A stretch of 64,000 nt of DNA, from positions 1,519,490-1,583,489 of the forward strand of contig NZ_NMUQ01000001.1 in NCBI RefSeq assembly GCF_002233675.1, given 5' to 3'. Of the stretch, positions 34,757 to 44,013 are shown piece after piece (positions within the stretch are counted from its first letter, which is position 1; each line of letters opens with the position of its first letter). The notes under the pieces are model-generated. The model was not told where the DNA came from. It did no database searches and saw only the letters and a program-made list of their open reading frames with translations. Position numbers and translations under genes: made by a program. This DNA comes from Paenibacillus herberti. Lineage in GTDB: Bacteria > Bacillota > Bacilli > Paenibacillales > Paenibacillaceae.

Positions 34757-36130
34757 TCAACGTCCTGACGTGTTTTTGAGCGTCTGTGGGAATTGCAGCG
34801 TAATCGTCGTTCCTTTGCCTGGTTTACTGAACACATCGATCTGTCCTTCATGCATCTCTACGATGCGTTTGGCGATCGACAAACCGAGTCCCACTCCGCC
34901 CGTGATACGGCGTCTCGCACCATCAACCCGATAAAATCGCTCGAATAGGTTCGGAATCTCGGTCTCGGAGATACCAATGCCCTTGTCGGTCACATGAATG
35001 CGCACCGATTGCTTCACAGAGCTGACCGTCACGTCGATCGGTTCCTTGCTGTACTTGATCGCGTTGTCCAGTAGGATAACGAGTAACTGGCGGATCTTAT
35101 CCTTGTCAGCCGACATTTTGAGCCCAGTCGTAGAGGTATGAACACGAATCTGCCGCTGGAACGTTGTCTGCAGCATGCCGGCAAGCTCATCGACCATTTG
35201 AACGACATCAAAGGTTTGCAAGTTCAGCCAGTCTTCCTGCTCCGCCTCAGCCAACATCAGCATGGACTTGGTGAGGTTTTGCAGGCGCTCCGCCTCCTTG
35301 GCAATTGCCTCGATCGCTTCGCCGCGAATGTTCTCGTCATCCCGGCCCCAGCGCTTCAGCATGCCCGCATAACTGACAATAACGGTCAGCGGCGTTTTCA
35401 GCTCATGGGAAGCGTCTGCGACGAATTGCTTTTGCCTGGCAAACGTGCGATCCAATCGCTCAATCATCTGATTAAAGGCGCGGATCAGCTGAAGCAGCTC
35501 AGCCGACTCCTCTTTGTCCCCTATCTCAATGCTTCGCAGCTTGCCGCTCCGGTCAATCTCGCGCATCGTCTGCACCATATGCTGGATTGGCGCGGTTAAT
35601 CGTGAGGTGAACCAGTAGGTGCCGAAGATTGCAAAAAGAATCGCCCCGATGCTTGTCACAAAGAGCGCCGCCACCAGAACTTTCATGTAACTGTCCTGCA
35701 AATTCAACTTACGCTCGATTTCTAACATGCCGATAATTTCCGAATCCTGATAAAGGGGAACCTTCATGTACAGCACACGGGTGCTGTCAACGAACATCTC
35801 TCCTTGTTCATGAGAAGACTGAAATTTGACCGGCAACGCTAGAAGGTCGGTGTCCGACCCTTGCAGATTGACCGTTTTGCCGTCAGGCGTAATGATTCGG
35901 ATCAATTCATTCACATTGTAGAACTCCCGCAACAGACCCTCGTCGGACAGCTGCTCCTTGTCCATGATTTTGCTGTTTTCGAGAATTAGGTTCACCTTGT
36001 TCGTCATCACCTGCTGCTCGCTGCGGGTCGTAATTTTGGTCATGAATAGATAAACAAAAATGTTGAATAAAATCAAGATGAAAATCAACCAAAAAATGGT
36101 GAAAAGCGTGAATCTCTTGCGGAGAGTCAT
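34757..36130 (-). CDS. Sensor histidine kinase (YkoH-like)
   Basis: Protein of 457 residues. Transmembrane helix 1 is at about 10-32, an extracellular sensor of about 120 residues follows, and helix 2 is near 150-175. A HAMP linker leads to the H-box with phospho-accepting His in SHELKTPLT (near 245), and then the N (DNAIKYS), G1 (DKGIGI), F and G2 (GVGLGL) boxes of the ATPase domain. It phosphorylates the adjacent response regulator, whose gene overlaps by four bases upstream. The signal is unknown. Domain order resembles B. subtilis YkoH, but orthology is not proven. Confidence 0.9.
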   Translation of the reverse strand: MTLRKRFTLFTIFWLIFILILFNIFVYLFMTKITTRSEQQVMTNKVNLILENSKIMDKEQLSDEGLLREFYNVNELIRIITPDGKTVNLQGSDTDLLALPVKFQSSHEQGEMFVDSTRVLYMKVPLYQDSEIIGMLEIERKLNLQDSYMKVLVAALFVTSIGAILFAIFGTYWFTSRLTAPIQHMVQTMREIDRSGKLRSIEIGDKEESAELLQLIRAFNQMIERLDRTFARQKQFVADASHELKTPLTVIVSYAGMLKRWGRDDENIRGEAIEAIAKEAERLQNLTKSMLMLAEAEQEDWLNLQTFDVVQMVDELAGMLQTTFQRQIRVHTSTTGLKMSADKDKIRQLLVILLDNAIKYSKEPIDVTVSSVKQSVRIHVTDKGIGISETEIPNLFERFYRVDGARRRITGGVGLGLSIAKRIVEMHEGQIDVFSKPGKGTTITLQFPQTLKNTSGR

Positions 36131-36825
36131 GCCTCAGGCTCCTTCATCATGTAGCCTACACCGCGCACGGTGTGAATCAGCTTGTGGCGGAATCCCTTAT
36201 CGAGCTTCTGACGTAAATAACGGATATAAACATCGACAAGATTGGTCTCGCCCATGAAATCATACCCCCATACTTCGGATAAAATTTCCTCACGAGACTT
36301 CTCTTCGTTTTTATGCTGAGCAAGGTACACCAACAGTTCGAACTCACGTGGTGTGAGGTCAATCGACAGCTCCTTGCGGAACACTTTGCGCGTTCGCAGC
36401 TCCACGGTCAAATCCCCGATCTTAAGCAGATCGGAGCCCTCTGTCTCCTTCGGGTTCTGTTGGAAAATGCGAAGCAGGTTGCGGACCCGGGCAAGCAGCT
36501 CCTCCATTGCAAACGGTTTTGTTACATAATCATTTGCGCCATGCTCGAAGCCGCTGACTTTGTCTGGAACTGTATCCCGGGCTGTGATGAGAATGACGGG
36601 GATGGGGTTGCCTGCCTGCCGCAGCCGACGCAGCACCTCAATGCCGTTCAGCTCCGGCAGCATGACGTCGAGCAGCACGAGGTCCCACTCTCCAGAGGAG
36701 GCTTGCAGGAAACCGCTGCGGCCGTCCAAAGCATGTCCGACCTCATACCCCTCATGCTCCAGCTCAAGCTGCAGAATACGGGCAATGCTCTCTTCGTCTT
36801 CAATCACCAGCACGCGTTCATTCAT
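36127..36825 (-). CDS. OmpR-family response regulator (YkoG-like)
   Basis: Protein of 232 residues. The receiver domain has acidic pair EDEE at 10-13, phospho-acceptor Asp in LVLLDVMLP (about 53) and Lys in YVTKPF. A C-terminal winged-helix domain follows (LTPREFELLVYLAQH, VDVYIRYLRQKL, TVRGVGYMM). It is translated just ahead of its kinase with an ATGA overlap. Targets are unknown; no obvious direct-repeat operator was found at its own promoter by eye. Confidence 0.93.
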   Translation of the reverse strand: MNERVLVIEDEESIARILQLELEHEGYEVGHALDGRSGFLQASSGEWDLVLLDVMLPELNGIEVLRRLRQAGNPIPVILITARDTVPDKVSGFEHGANDYVTKPFAMEELLARVRNLLRIFQQNPKETEGSDLLKIGDLTVELRTRKVFRKELSIDLTPREFELLVYLAQHKNEEKSREEILSEVWGYDFMGETNLVDVYIRYLRQKLDKGFRHKLIHTVRGVGYMMKEPEA

Positions 36826-36871
36826 TCTAAGATGTCACCTGCTTTCCTGTAGATTGCACCAGGGCCGGCGT

Positions 36872-38428
36872 TCAGCTCTGGAGCTGTTTCATCGACCAGG
36901 ACTCAACGTCCCAAGTCTTCGTCACCCAATCCTCATAGAAATCGGGTTCATGCGAAACGAGTACAACTGTACCGCGATAAGCTTGCAGCGCGCGCTTCAG
37001 CTCAGCCTTGGCGTGAACGTCCAAGTGGTTCGTCGGCTCATCAAACAGAATCCAGTTGCTCTCGTGGAGCATCAGTTTGCACAACCGTACTTTAGCTTGC
37101 TCGCCGCCGCTCAATTGGTTGAGTGCACGGGTAATATGCTCGTTTTTGAGTCCGCAACGCGCCAGTGCCGCCCGTACCTCATGCTGGTTCATCCAGGAAA
37201 ATTCATTCCAAACATCGTCCAGCGGAGTCATTGTAGGCGCCTTGGCTTCTTGTTCGAAATAGGCTGGAAGTAAATAATCACCGCGATAAACTTCGCCATC
37301 AAGCGGCTCGATGCGGCCAAGAATCGTCTTCAGCAGCGTCGACTTACCGACGCCGTTGCAGCCGACAATGGCAATCTTGTCGCCACGTTCAATCAGCACA
37401 TCCATCGATGGAATCAGAGGTTTCGCGTAACCGATGCTGAGACCTTTTGCCTCGAAGATCGTCTTACCGCTCGTACGGCCTTCCTTGAAGGCGAATGTCG
37501 GCTTGGCCGCTTCTTCCGGCTTATCGATCCGATCGATCCGATCCAGCTGTTTCTCACGGCTTTTGGCCCGACCAGAGGTCGAGGCGCGCGCTTTGTTACG
37601 CTGGATGAAGTCCTCTTGCTTCTTGATGAAATCCTGCTGCTTTTCGTATGCTCCCAAGTGCTGGGCTTTATTCAATTCCGCCATCTCCAGAAACTTCTCA
37701 TAGTTGCCCGTATAGCGTGTCAGGCGAGTGAATTCCAGATGGTAGATGACGCTAACGACCGAGTTCATGAAGCCCGTGTCATGGGAAATGAGCATGAAGG
37801 CATTGGGGTAGTTGCGCAAATATCCGGCCAGCCAAGTAATATGCTCCTCATCCAAATAGTTCGTAGGCTCATCCAAAAGTAGGACCGTAGGCTTCTCCAG
37901 CAGCAGCTTGGCAAGCAGTACTTTTGTGCGCTGACCACCGCTAAGTGCGGATACATCGCGGTCCAGACCGACTGCGTTCAAGCCGAGGCCGTTGGCCATC
38001 TCCTCTACCTTCACGTCGAGCATGTAATAATCACCAATCTCCAGCTCTTCCTGAATTTCGCCCATGCGTTCCAACAGAGCGTCCAGATCGGCATCCGGCT
38101 CGCCCATAGCAGCCGTTACCTCTCCGAGCTCCTTCTCCAGCTCCAGCAGCGGAGCGAAGGCATCGCGCAGTACGTCGCGAATTGTCTTGCCCGGTTGCAG
38201 CTTTGTATGCTGATCGAGGTAGCCGTAGCGGATTTTAGGCGTCCACTCAACGCGGCCTTCGTCTTTCAATTGTTTGCCTGTAAGAATATTCATAAGGGTT
38301 GATTTTCCAGCTCCATTGGCTCCTACAAGCCCAACTCGTTCTCCTGCCAACAAGCGGAAGGAAACATCCCTGAACAAAATCCGGTCCCCGAATGTATGTG
38401 ATAAATTTTCTACTGTTAATAAGCTCAT
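36872..38428 (-). CDS. ABC-F family ATPase
   Basis: Protein of 518 residues with two nucleotide-binding domains and no membrane segments. Walker A motifs are GANGAGKS and GCNGVGKS, signatures LSGGQ and LSGGE, and Walker B motifs LLLDEPTNYLD and ILFDEPTNHLD. Between them is a charged inter-domain linker (about 245-295; FIQRNKARASTSGRAKSREK). ABC-F proteins bind the ribosomal E site and act as translation factors or antibiotic-resistance protectors. The linker is short, which fits a housekeeping factor of the YkpA/YbiT type more than a resistance protein. The ribosome site (GGAG) is 13 bases from ATG 38428. Confidence 0.88.
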   Translation of the reverse strand: MSLLTVENLSHTFGDRILFRDVSFRLLAGERVGLVGANGAGKSTLMNILTGKQLKDEGRVEWTPKIRYGYLDQHTKLQPGKTIRDVLRDAFAPLLELEKELGEVTAAMGEPDADLDALLERMGEIQEELEIGDYYMLDVKVEEMANGLGLNAVGLDRDVSALSGGQRTKVLLAKLLLEKPTVLLLDEPTNYLDEEHITWLAGYLRNYPNAFMLISHDTGFMNSVVSVIYHLEFTRLTRYTGNYEKFLEMAELNKAQHLGAYEKQQDFIKKQEDFIQRNKARASTSGRAKSREKQLDRIDRIDKPEEAAKPTFAFKEGRTSGKTIFEAKGLSIGYAKPLIPSMDVLIERGDKIAIVGCNGVGKSTLLKTILGRIEPLDGEVYRGDYLLPAYFEQEAKAPTMTPLDDVWNEFSWMNQHEVRAALARCGLKNEHITRALNQLSGGEQAKVRLCKLMLHESNWILFDEPTNHLDVHAKAELKRALQAYRGTVVLVSHEPDFYEDWVTKTWDVESWSMKQLQS

Positions 38429-38491
38429 GAGTTGTTGAATTCTCCATTCCTGTTAGATACAAAAGTCATGGGGAATATGATCGCCCCTAAT

Positions 38492-38511
38492 AGGTTATTG
38501 TACCATAACCT
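38492..38511. promoter_or_regulatory. Inverted repeat upstream of the ABC-F gene
   Basis: AGGTTAT (38492-38498) and ATAACCT (38505-38511) flank TGTACC. On the minus strand the dyad overlaps a TACAAT resembling a -10. It may be an operator for the ABC-F gene; no matching -35 was found. Confidence 0.4.
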
Positions 38512-38529
38512 GCCCCCTGTTGGCTTCCC

Positions 38530-40182
38530 CTATTGCTTATAATTTAAGCGAATCGCATATTGCCGTTGCACGGCTTCGGTTAGCGGCTTCATGCTCGCTC
38601 TAAGCCTGCTGGCCGAGCGTCCCTTGCGAGGAAGCGGAAAACCCTGCCAAAGCATCATGTACCAGTCCTCGGGCGGAAGAAAAGGGATAAAGGCATCTGG
38701 TCGGCACGGCAGCATGCCCAGCCATTCCCTCCGTCTGGCAAAAGTAACATCTTTATTGGCAGCCCACAGCATCCCTTTGCTTGTTCTTGTCCCTCTGCTT
38801 GTTCCGCGCTCACTAGTTCGAAGTTCTCCGGTTAGTTCTTCAAGCAGCTCCATCCTCTCCGCGGACCAGCGCGAAGGATCGGGATCAGCAACAGCGATAA
38901 TCAAGGAAGACGAACGAAGCCTATTTAATGCTTCTGGCCGCTCCCAGCCGGAGGACCAGTCCAGTAGTTGAATTTGGCGTCCATCTCCGTGCAGCATGAG
39001 ACCAAGACGCGCATCGTCATCCGGCCGAGACTGGGACCCAGCATGTGGTCCTTTTAATAGCCATTCTACCCCGCCCTCGCGCAGTGTAACATATCGAGGA
39101 TCTAACGCTGTCGGCAAAGAGCCGGAATTAGCGCCCAGCAGCGCATGCCAGTGTGGCTGTCCGGACTGGATTTCTACAGCCTGAACGGAAAAACCGATCT
39201 CGGCCAGCAGCCGGGCCAACATCAGGGTAATGAAAGTGGCGCCGCTCCCAGGAGAAACAGAAAGAATCGATACTTGCACTTGTTGGCTATCGCCTACAGC
39301 TTTGCCGCTACTGAATCCGCCCTGTCTCAACCCAGTCGCTAGAGGGGTGCTGCGTTTACTGTAAAAGTCTACCGCTGCCCAGTCTGCAATTGCGGCTGCC
39401 GCCTCCATCATACTGGTAAACCTGCGGCCACGCTCCGGCTGCAACAGCCTTTCAAGCCATGGCGGCAAAGCGCCGCGGCCAGCGTGACCGCGTAGAGCAA
39501 GCTCCGGCAGCTTTCCCGTCAGCAGCAAGCAAAGCAGGCAGCCAAGCCCGTACATATCCGTACGTGCATCGCTTTGCTGGCCTGTCAGCTGCTCCGGAGC
39601 GGCATAACCTGGCGTTCCAAGCTGGGTCGTATCCGCTGCCTGGGAGGGGAGAAAGCGCCTTGCTATGCCAAAATCGATAAGCTTCACCCCCCCAGCCCGA
39701 TCGATCATGACATTGGAAGGTTTGAGATCGCGATGCACGATCGGCGGCGACTGTGCATGCAAGTAACCAAGCGCCGAGCATAGCTGCAGCGCAATGGAAG
39801 CCGTGTCCGTCGCCGACAAAGGAGCTTCCCTTGCTGCTATTAGCTCCTCCAGCGTATGTCCCTCCACATAGTCCATTACAAGCATCTCGCCACGGCCGTT
39901 TTCCGCCGGAAAATAGTCATACAACTGCGGCAAATGAGCATGGGAGAGCTGCATCTGCATATGCGCCTCCTCCACACTCAAAAGCTCCCCTGCTCCGCCC
40001 GCAGGCTTGAGCTTAAGCGCACGCAAACGGCCGTCCAGCCGCAAGTCTTCTGCGGCATAAACCTGCCCCATACCGCCTTCACCTATCTGGCGCAGGATGC
40101 GGTATCTCCCTCCGGCGATGTCTCCCGGCAGGAAACTTGCCTCGCCGTCATTCATCCGTCTGCCCGTATGCTCAGTTCTCAT
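38530..40182 (-). CDS. Ser/Thr protein kinase fused to a ParA/MinD-like domain
   Basis: Protein of 550 residues. Residues about 25-265 form a Hanks-type kinase: glycine loop GEGGMG 34-39, Lys57, HRDLKPSN 150-157, DFG 170-172 and the APE-equivalent AAPEQL. There is no transmembrane or PASTA region. Residues about 300-470 look like a SIMIBI/ParA fold, with LSVSPGSGATFITLMLARLL where a Walker A would sit, but the invariant lysines of ParA are missing. Later strands include QIQLLDWSSG and LIIAVADPD. The second half may be a non-hydrolysing scaffold. ATG 40182 has AAGGTGGGAG upstream. Confidence 0.82.
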   Translation of the reverse strand: MRTEHTGRRMNDGEASFLPGDIAGGRYRILRQIGEGGMGQVYAAEDLRLDGRLRALKLKPAGGAGELLSVEEAHMQMQLSHAHLPQLYDYFPAENGRGEMLVMDYVEGHTLEELIAAREAPLSATDTASIALQLCSALGYLHAQSPPIVHRDLKPSNVMIDRAGGVKLIDFGIARRFLPSQAADTTQLGTPGYAAPEQLTGQQSDARTDMYGLGCLLCLLLTGKLPELALRGHAGRGALPPWLERLLQPERGRRFTSMMEAAAAIADWAAVDFYSKRSTPLATGLRQGGFSSGKAVGDSQQVQVSILSVSPGSGATFITLMLARLLAEIGFSVQAVEIQSGQPHWHALLGANSGSLPTALDPRYVTLREGGVEWLLKGPHAGSQSRPDDDARLGLMLHGDGRQIQLLDWSSGWERPEALNRLRSSSLIIAVADPDPSRWSAERMELLEELTGELRTSERGTSRGTRTSKGMLWAANKDVTFARRREWLGMLPCRPDAFIPFLPPEDWYMMLWQGFPLPRKGRSASRLRASMKPLTEAVQRQYAIRLNYKQ

Positions 40183-40264
40183 CCCATTTCTCCCACCTTT
40201 ATCATTAAATAAGCGATTTTCAAGTTAAAGCCGGGGTTGGAATGGAGGAAGTTTAGGGAGCATA

Positions 40265-40701
40265 TTGATTCTGTTTATCCTGCTCGTTCTCGTCACTCCA
40301 TGCTTTCCTCCTCGAGACTGCTCCCAGGGCGAGGATTCAAATGACATATCATCTTCCACTACCGAAGGATTTGACATTTTTAATGAATCGCGTTATTCCT
40401 TTATTTGGTATAATTTATTTGGCGAACAGGTAAATCCGAACCCTAGCATTGTTTTGCCGCCATATGGCGGGGTCAACACTTTGAATTACGAATTGATTAT
40501 TCAGGTGGCACCACCAACTCTACCCAGTATTATAAGCGTGCAAGTTCTGATTTGACTGTTCTTACCTTTGAATTACAGAGTAGAATCTCTTTATTCGGAA
40601 AAAGAAACCCTTCGATTAATAATGTCAATAGTGCCTTCAACTTAAACTATGATATTGCTGCCACTAGGCTAGTTATTTCCAATGGAAAATCTTTTATCTA
40701 A
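40265..40701 (+). pseudogene. Copy A of the small 'PPGG' family, frameshifted
   Basis: Frame 1 from TTG 40265 encodes a hydrophobic start (MILFILLVLVTPCFPP), then FDIFNESRYSF and VLPPYGGVNTLNYELI. Near 40495-40503 the coding potential shifts to another frame and continues as GGTTNSTQYYKRASSDL to a TAA at 40701. Joined, the two give about 145 residues, matching the intact family member at 60653. Shared landmarks are F-(D/E)-I-x-N-(D/E)-S-x-Y and PP-x-G-...-YE. AT content is higher than in neighbours, suggesting acquired DNA. It lies divergent from the kinase gene. Whether this is decay, a sequencing error or a switchable frame cannot be told here. Confidence 0.6.
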
Positions 40702-40702
40702 T

Positions 40703-40755
40703 AAAAAAACCGCTGAAGACAGCGTCCTCCGCATGGAGACACTGCCATTCAGCGG
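40703..40755 (-). terminator. Terminator of the methyltransferase operon
   Basis: On the minus strand CCGCTGAA (40755-40748) pairs with TTCAGCGG (40717-40710), with additional inner pairing, then TTTTTTTATT. It lies directly beside the end of copy A. Confidence 0.82.
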
Positions 40756-40888
40756 GATTCTTTCCCGTTTGTGCTTACTTATTACTCGCTATTGTTGCTA
40801 TTTCTGCTATATTGCTGACTGTTTGCCGTTGGCTGGCCTATTGCGTGCTTGTTTGCCTGCCTCTTACAGTGTCTTACTTGTTCCTCTG

Positions 40889-41905
40889 TTACTTCTTCTT
40901 CATGTACAGCGTCATTTCCTCCCGATTATGGAAGAGCTGTCTCGCGCCGAGAATTTCGAACTGCTCGCTAAAGCGGCTCATCACCTCGCGGATCGTCTGA
41001 AGCGGCTTGCGATGCATTAGCTTCACCGTAACAATCGCCGTCCCGCCGCTTTGCAGCGCGGGGGTGAGATCCTGTACGAGCCGACACATCTGCATCGGAC
41101 TCCAGCTCATATCGCAGACAAGCAGATCAAAGCTATCTGGATCGAACTTAACTTCCGATGCATTTTTGCGCAGCACCGTCAGTGTTCGATACGCCCGTAG
41201 CGAAGGATGCAGCTCTGCCGGATCGACCGCTGTCACCTTCAGCCCCCGCTCAAGCAGCAGGGACGTCCAGCCGCCGGGAGCAGCACCGATATCAAGCGCA
41301 TGCTTGAAGTTGGCATAGTCCAGTCCAAACTCACGCTCCGCTTCCAGCAGCTTGAACTTGGCGCGGGAAATCTGCCCGTCTTCCTTCTGGAAGCGCACAG
41401 CGCCGCCAGGCCAGTCGCTCAGCATTTCCTCTGGCGTGCCGATGCCCGCATATAGCGTGTCCTTAGTGGCATAAATGGACACCAAGCGATCCGGCTGCTT
41501 GTGTGCAGGCTCCGCGCCAGCTTCGGCAAGCACGGCATCTAGCAAAGCGCGGGTATCCGCTGCTGAATAAGGATATGGGCTTCCGTCCGCCTTGCGTACA
41601 TGGACGCCAACCCGCATTCCGGCGAGCTTGCCCCGGCAGAGCCGCAGCCAGTCGCCGAGCCAGTCCAAATCATCCGCATCTAGCGACAAAGTGCGGGATG
41701 CATCCACAGGCTGGAGATGACGCAAGAAAATCGGCTTGCCCTCCCGCACGGTTTGCAGCACTGCCTCACGATCTTGCGGCAGCTGCATAAGGAAAACCTC
41801 TCCGGGCGATAGCTGAGAGAGCGACAGCCCGTCAAACAGGCGGCGCAGCTCCTCCATTGCATAAGAGGAATAATTTTTATTCGCGGTTCCGATCCACTCC
41901 GTCAA
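40889..41905 (-). CDS. FtsJ/RlmM-like SAM-dependent rRNA 2'-O-methyltransferase
   Basis: About 338 residues. An N-terminal region of about 165 residues resembles a THUMP-like RNA-binding part. It is followed by a FtsJ-type Rossmann methyltransferase domain with SAM motif DIGAAPGGW, an acidic VCDMSWSPM and catalytic-tetrad lysines in ISRAKFKLLEA and IVTVKLMHR. This layout resembles RlmM, which methylates a 23S rRNA ribose, but the exact site is not predictable. I place the start at TTG 41905, which overlaps the stop of the upstream ABC gene by four bases; an ATG at 41956 would extend it into that gene. The start choice is moderate. Confidence 0.78.
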   Translation of the reverse strand: MTEWIGTANKNYSSYAMEELRRLFDGLSLSQLSPGEVFLMQLPQDREAVLQTVREGKPIFLRHLQPVDASRTLSLDADDLDWLGDWLRLCRGKLAGMRVGVHVRKADGSPYPYSAADTRALLDAVLAEAGAEPAHKQPDRLVSIYATKDTLYAGIGTPEEMLSDWPGGAVRFQKEDGQISRAKFKLLEAEREFGLDYANFKHALDIGAAPGGWTSLLLERGLKVTAVDPAELHPSLRAYRTLTVLRKNASEVKFDPDSFDLLVCDMSWSPMQMCRLVQDLTPALQSGGTAIVTVKLMHRKPLQTIREVMSRFSEQFEILGARQLFHNREEMTLYMKKK

Positions 41906-42690
41906 TTGTTTGCACCATCCGCTCTTACTTTTATCCAGGGCCGTCCATAGGCCCAATCTACTTCGAGTGGAAGCCCGTAGGCTTCAGACAACACCTCGCC
42001 CGACAGCACCTGCTCCTTCGGTCCCGCATGCAGCAGTCGTCCTTCATGCAGCAGCGCTACATGGGTGAACATTGGCATGATCTCCTCCATGTGATGAGTC
42101 ACATAGATGACTGTCAGTTGATTCGTTGATAGCCTATCAATCTGCGCCAGTAACTTCTCGCGCTCATGCAGATCAAGCGCTGAACAAGGTTCGTCGAGAA
42201 TGAGCACTTCCGGGGAGCTCATCAGCGCTCTGGCCAGTAACACCTTTTTGCGCTCTCCTTGCGAAAGAGTGCCGAACGGCTGCTCCGCCGCATGAGCGAG
42301 TCCCGCTTGCTGGAGCAGCAAGATCGCCTTTTGTTTAACGGCAGGATCAATCTCCTGATAGAACCGCAGAAAAGCGTATTCCCCTGTCGCAACAACTTCC
42401 CACACAGAGTCGGCGAGCGCTAACTTCTCGACCAGCGATTGGCTGATATAGCCGATGCGCTTGCGCACTTCGCGAACATCACATTCCCCGAAGCGGTTGC
42501 CCAACACATCGACAGTACCCGTGCTTGGAAACATATAACCGGTCAGCATTTCTAGCAACGTCGTTTTGCCCGAGCCGTTGCGACCGAGAATGACCCATTG
42601 CTCCCCCGCTTCGATTTTAAGGCTGACATCACTTAGTATCGTTCGTTGTTCCCTCTGCAAGCAGAGGTGGTTCAGCTCGATGATCGACAT
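41902..42690 (-). CDS. Stand-alone ABC ATPase (YlmA-like)
   Basis: About 262 residues with Walker A GRNGSGKT, signature LSQGERKKVLLARAL and Walker B VLILDEPCSALD. There are no membrane segments, and no permease gene is adjacent. It resembles the B. subtilis YlmA type of orphan ABC ATPase. ATG 42690 has AGGGGG seven bases upstream; ATG 42696 is too close to that site. The stop overlaps the start of the methyltransferase gene, so the two are translationally coupled, possibly hinting at a ribosome or RNA-linked role; that is inference. Confidence 0.8.
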   Translation of the reverse strand: MSIIELNHLCLQREQRTILSDVSLKIEAGEQWVILGRNGSGKTTLLEMLTGYMFPSTGTVDVLGNRFGECDVREVRKRIGYISQSLVEKLALADSVWEVVATGEYAFLRFYQEIDPAVKQKAILLLQQAGLAHAAEQPFGTLSQGERKKVLLARALMSSPEVLILDEPCSALDLHEREKLLAQIDRLSTNQLTVIYVTHHMEEIMPMFTHVALLHEGRLLHAGPKEQVLSGEVLSEAYGLPLEVDWAYGRPWIKVRADGANN

Positions 42691-42779
42691 TCTCATTCCC
42701 CCTGTTGCAAGCGATAAGCCTTATCGTCCGTAGGACGATTGTTGATGAAAATGAAAATACGAGAATGATGAAAAAACGC

Positions 42780-43169
42780 TCAGCCTTCTCCGGCAGCCGC
42801 CTCCGAATTTGCAATGGATGCCGTACTGCTATCGCCGCCTGTCTCCAGTGCCTTCTTCAGCGCTTCGTCGGTCAGAGGACCGCCATGCAGCGTTACGCCA
42901 GTCGGCAGCGCGTCGGACAAACGCTTGTACATCTGCTGTCTCCCAGCTTCGCTCGAAGTGTGCAGATAGATTTCGCGCGGGAACCTCCCGCTGTCCGCGA
43001 TCCAGGAAGCGACCTCGTAACCGGTCGGCTCGTTCCAACCCAAATCATAATCAAGAGAAAGCATGCCAATCTCACCGGATTGCAGCAGGACAATACACTC
43101 CTCTGCCGTCCGTGCAAGCATGAATCCCTCCGGGCAGTGTCTAAAATCATCCAGATACAGATGAATCAT
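42780..43169 (-). CDS. Receiver-like domain protein (cyclic-phosphate-processing cREC type)
   Basis: Protein of 129 residues with no output domain. It starts MIHLYLDDFRHCPEGF, contains LSLDYDLGW and ends the core with EIYLHTSS. These Asp and His/Thr/Ser landmarks fit the receiver-like family linked to cyclic-phosphate processing rather than classic CheY receivers. The ATG overlaps the nfo stop by four bases, and GGAGGAG lies upstream, so it is co-expressed with nfo and mutM. A role in processing damaged DNA ends or RNA cyclic phosphates is possible, but is inferred from neighbours only. Confidence 0.68.
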   Translation of the reverse strand: MIHLYLDDFRHCPEGFMLARTAEECIVLLQSGEIGMLSLDYDLGWNEPTGYEVASWIADSGRFPREIYLHTSSEAGRQQMYKRLSDALPTGVTLHGGPLTDEALKKALETGGDSSTASIANSEAAAGEG

Positions 43170-44011
43170 CCGAGCTTCTCCTCCTCTTCCAGCATCCTGC
43201 GTAGCTGCTGCAGATGGGTTCCGTCCGCATCTGAAGCGGTCTCAAGCACGGCGGGTACGCCTGGAAAATGTTCCAGCAGCCAGGCGATGCCGGCCATGCC
43301 AAGCTCTCCTTCGCCCAGTCTAGCGTGGCGGTCGCGACGCGATCCGCTCGCATACACCGAGCCGTTGACATGCAGCGCGAGTACATGGTCCTTAGCCGCT
43401 TGTCCAGCGGGACTCGAAGCCCAAGCGGGGCTTGGGCTTCCGTCCCATACACCGCTCGCGAACAGATGGCAGCTATCCAGGCAGAAGCCCAGCTTGTCCG
43501 GTTCGCGACAGAGGGAGCGGATCTGCACCAGCTCCTCCAGCGTCATGCCCATGAAGCCATGGTTGCCGGCTTGATTTTCGATCAGCAGACGACAGCTCCC
43601 CTGCCAGCGCTCCGTGATAGAATCCAGCGTCGCGATCATCAGCCTGTAACCTTCCAAGGGATCGCCTTCTTTGTACACTCCAAAATGAACAACAACGCCA
43701 AGCGAGCCGCAGCTCTCCGCGATGTCGAGGTCATTCAGCAGCGACAAAGCTGTCCGCTCTCTAACTTCCGCACTCGGCGATGCCAAATTGCATGGATACG
43801 GAGAATGCGCGATGGAGGCGATTCCCTTTTCCCGGCAAAACTCTAGGCAGCGCGCCGCATCGCTGCGATCGAAAGATTTTACCCCGAGGCTGCGCGGATT
43901 CTTAGGAAAATATTGAAAGGAGCCGCAACCAAGCGCATACGCCCGCTGGGCCGCAGCGAGGTACCCGCCACGAGTGCTAACATGAGCTCCCCGCCGGTTG
44001 CCGGCCGCCAT
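43166..44011 (-). CDS. nfo: Deoxyribonuclease IV (AP endonuclease, Nfo family)
   Basis: About 281 residues forming a TIM barrel. Metal and DNA-binding landmarks are GAHVST at the start, HSPYPCNLAS, VVHFG, LLIENQAG, LDSCHLFASG and HVNGSVYASGSRRDRH. Nfo enzymes cut DNA 5' of abasic sites and remove blocked 3' ends in base excision repair. Start ATG 44011 lies two bases after the mutM stop; its ribosome site is weak, consistent with translational coupling. An upstream in-frame ATG at 44101 lies inside mutM and is unlikely. Confidence 0.85.
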   Translation of the reverse strand: MAAGNRRGAHVSTRGGYLAAAQRAYALGCGSFQYFPKNPRSLGVKSFDRSDAARCLEFCREKGIASIAHSPYPCNLASPSAEVRERTALSLLNDLDIAESCGSLGVVVHFGVYKEGDPLEGYRLMIATLDSITERWQGSCRLLIENQAGNHGFMGMTLEELVQIRSLCREPDKLGFCLDSCHLFASGVWDGSPSPAWASSPAGQAAKDHVLALHVNGSVYASGSRRDRHARLGEGELGMAGIAWLLEHFPGVPAVLETASDADGTHLQQLRRMLEEEEKLG

Positions 44012-44013
44012 TG

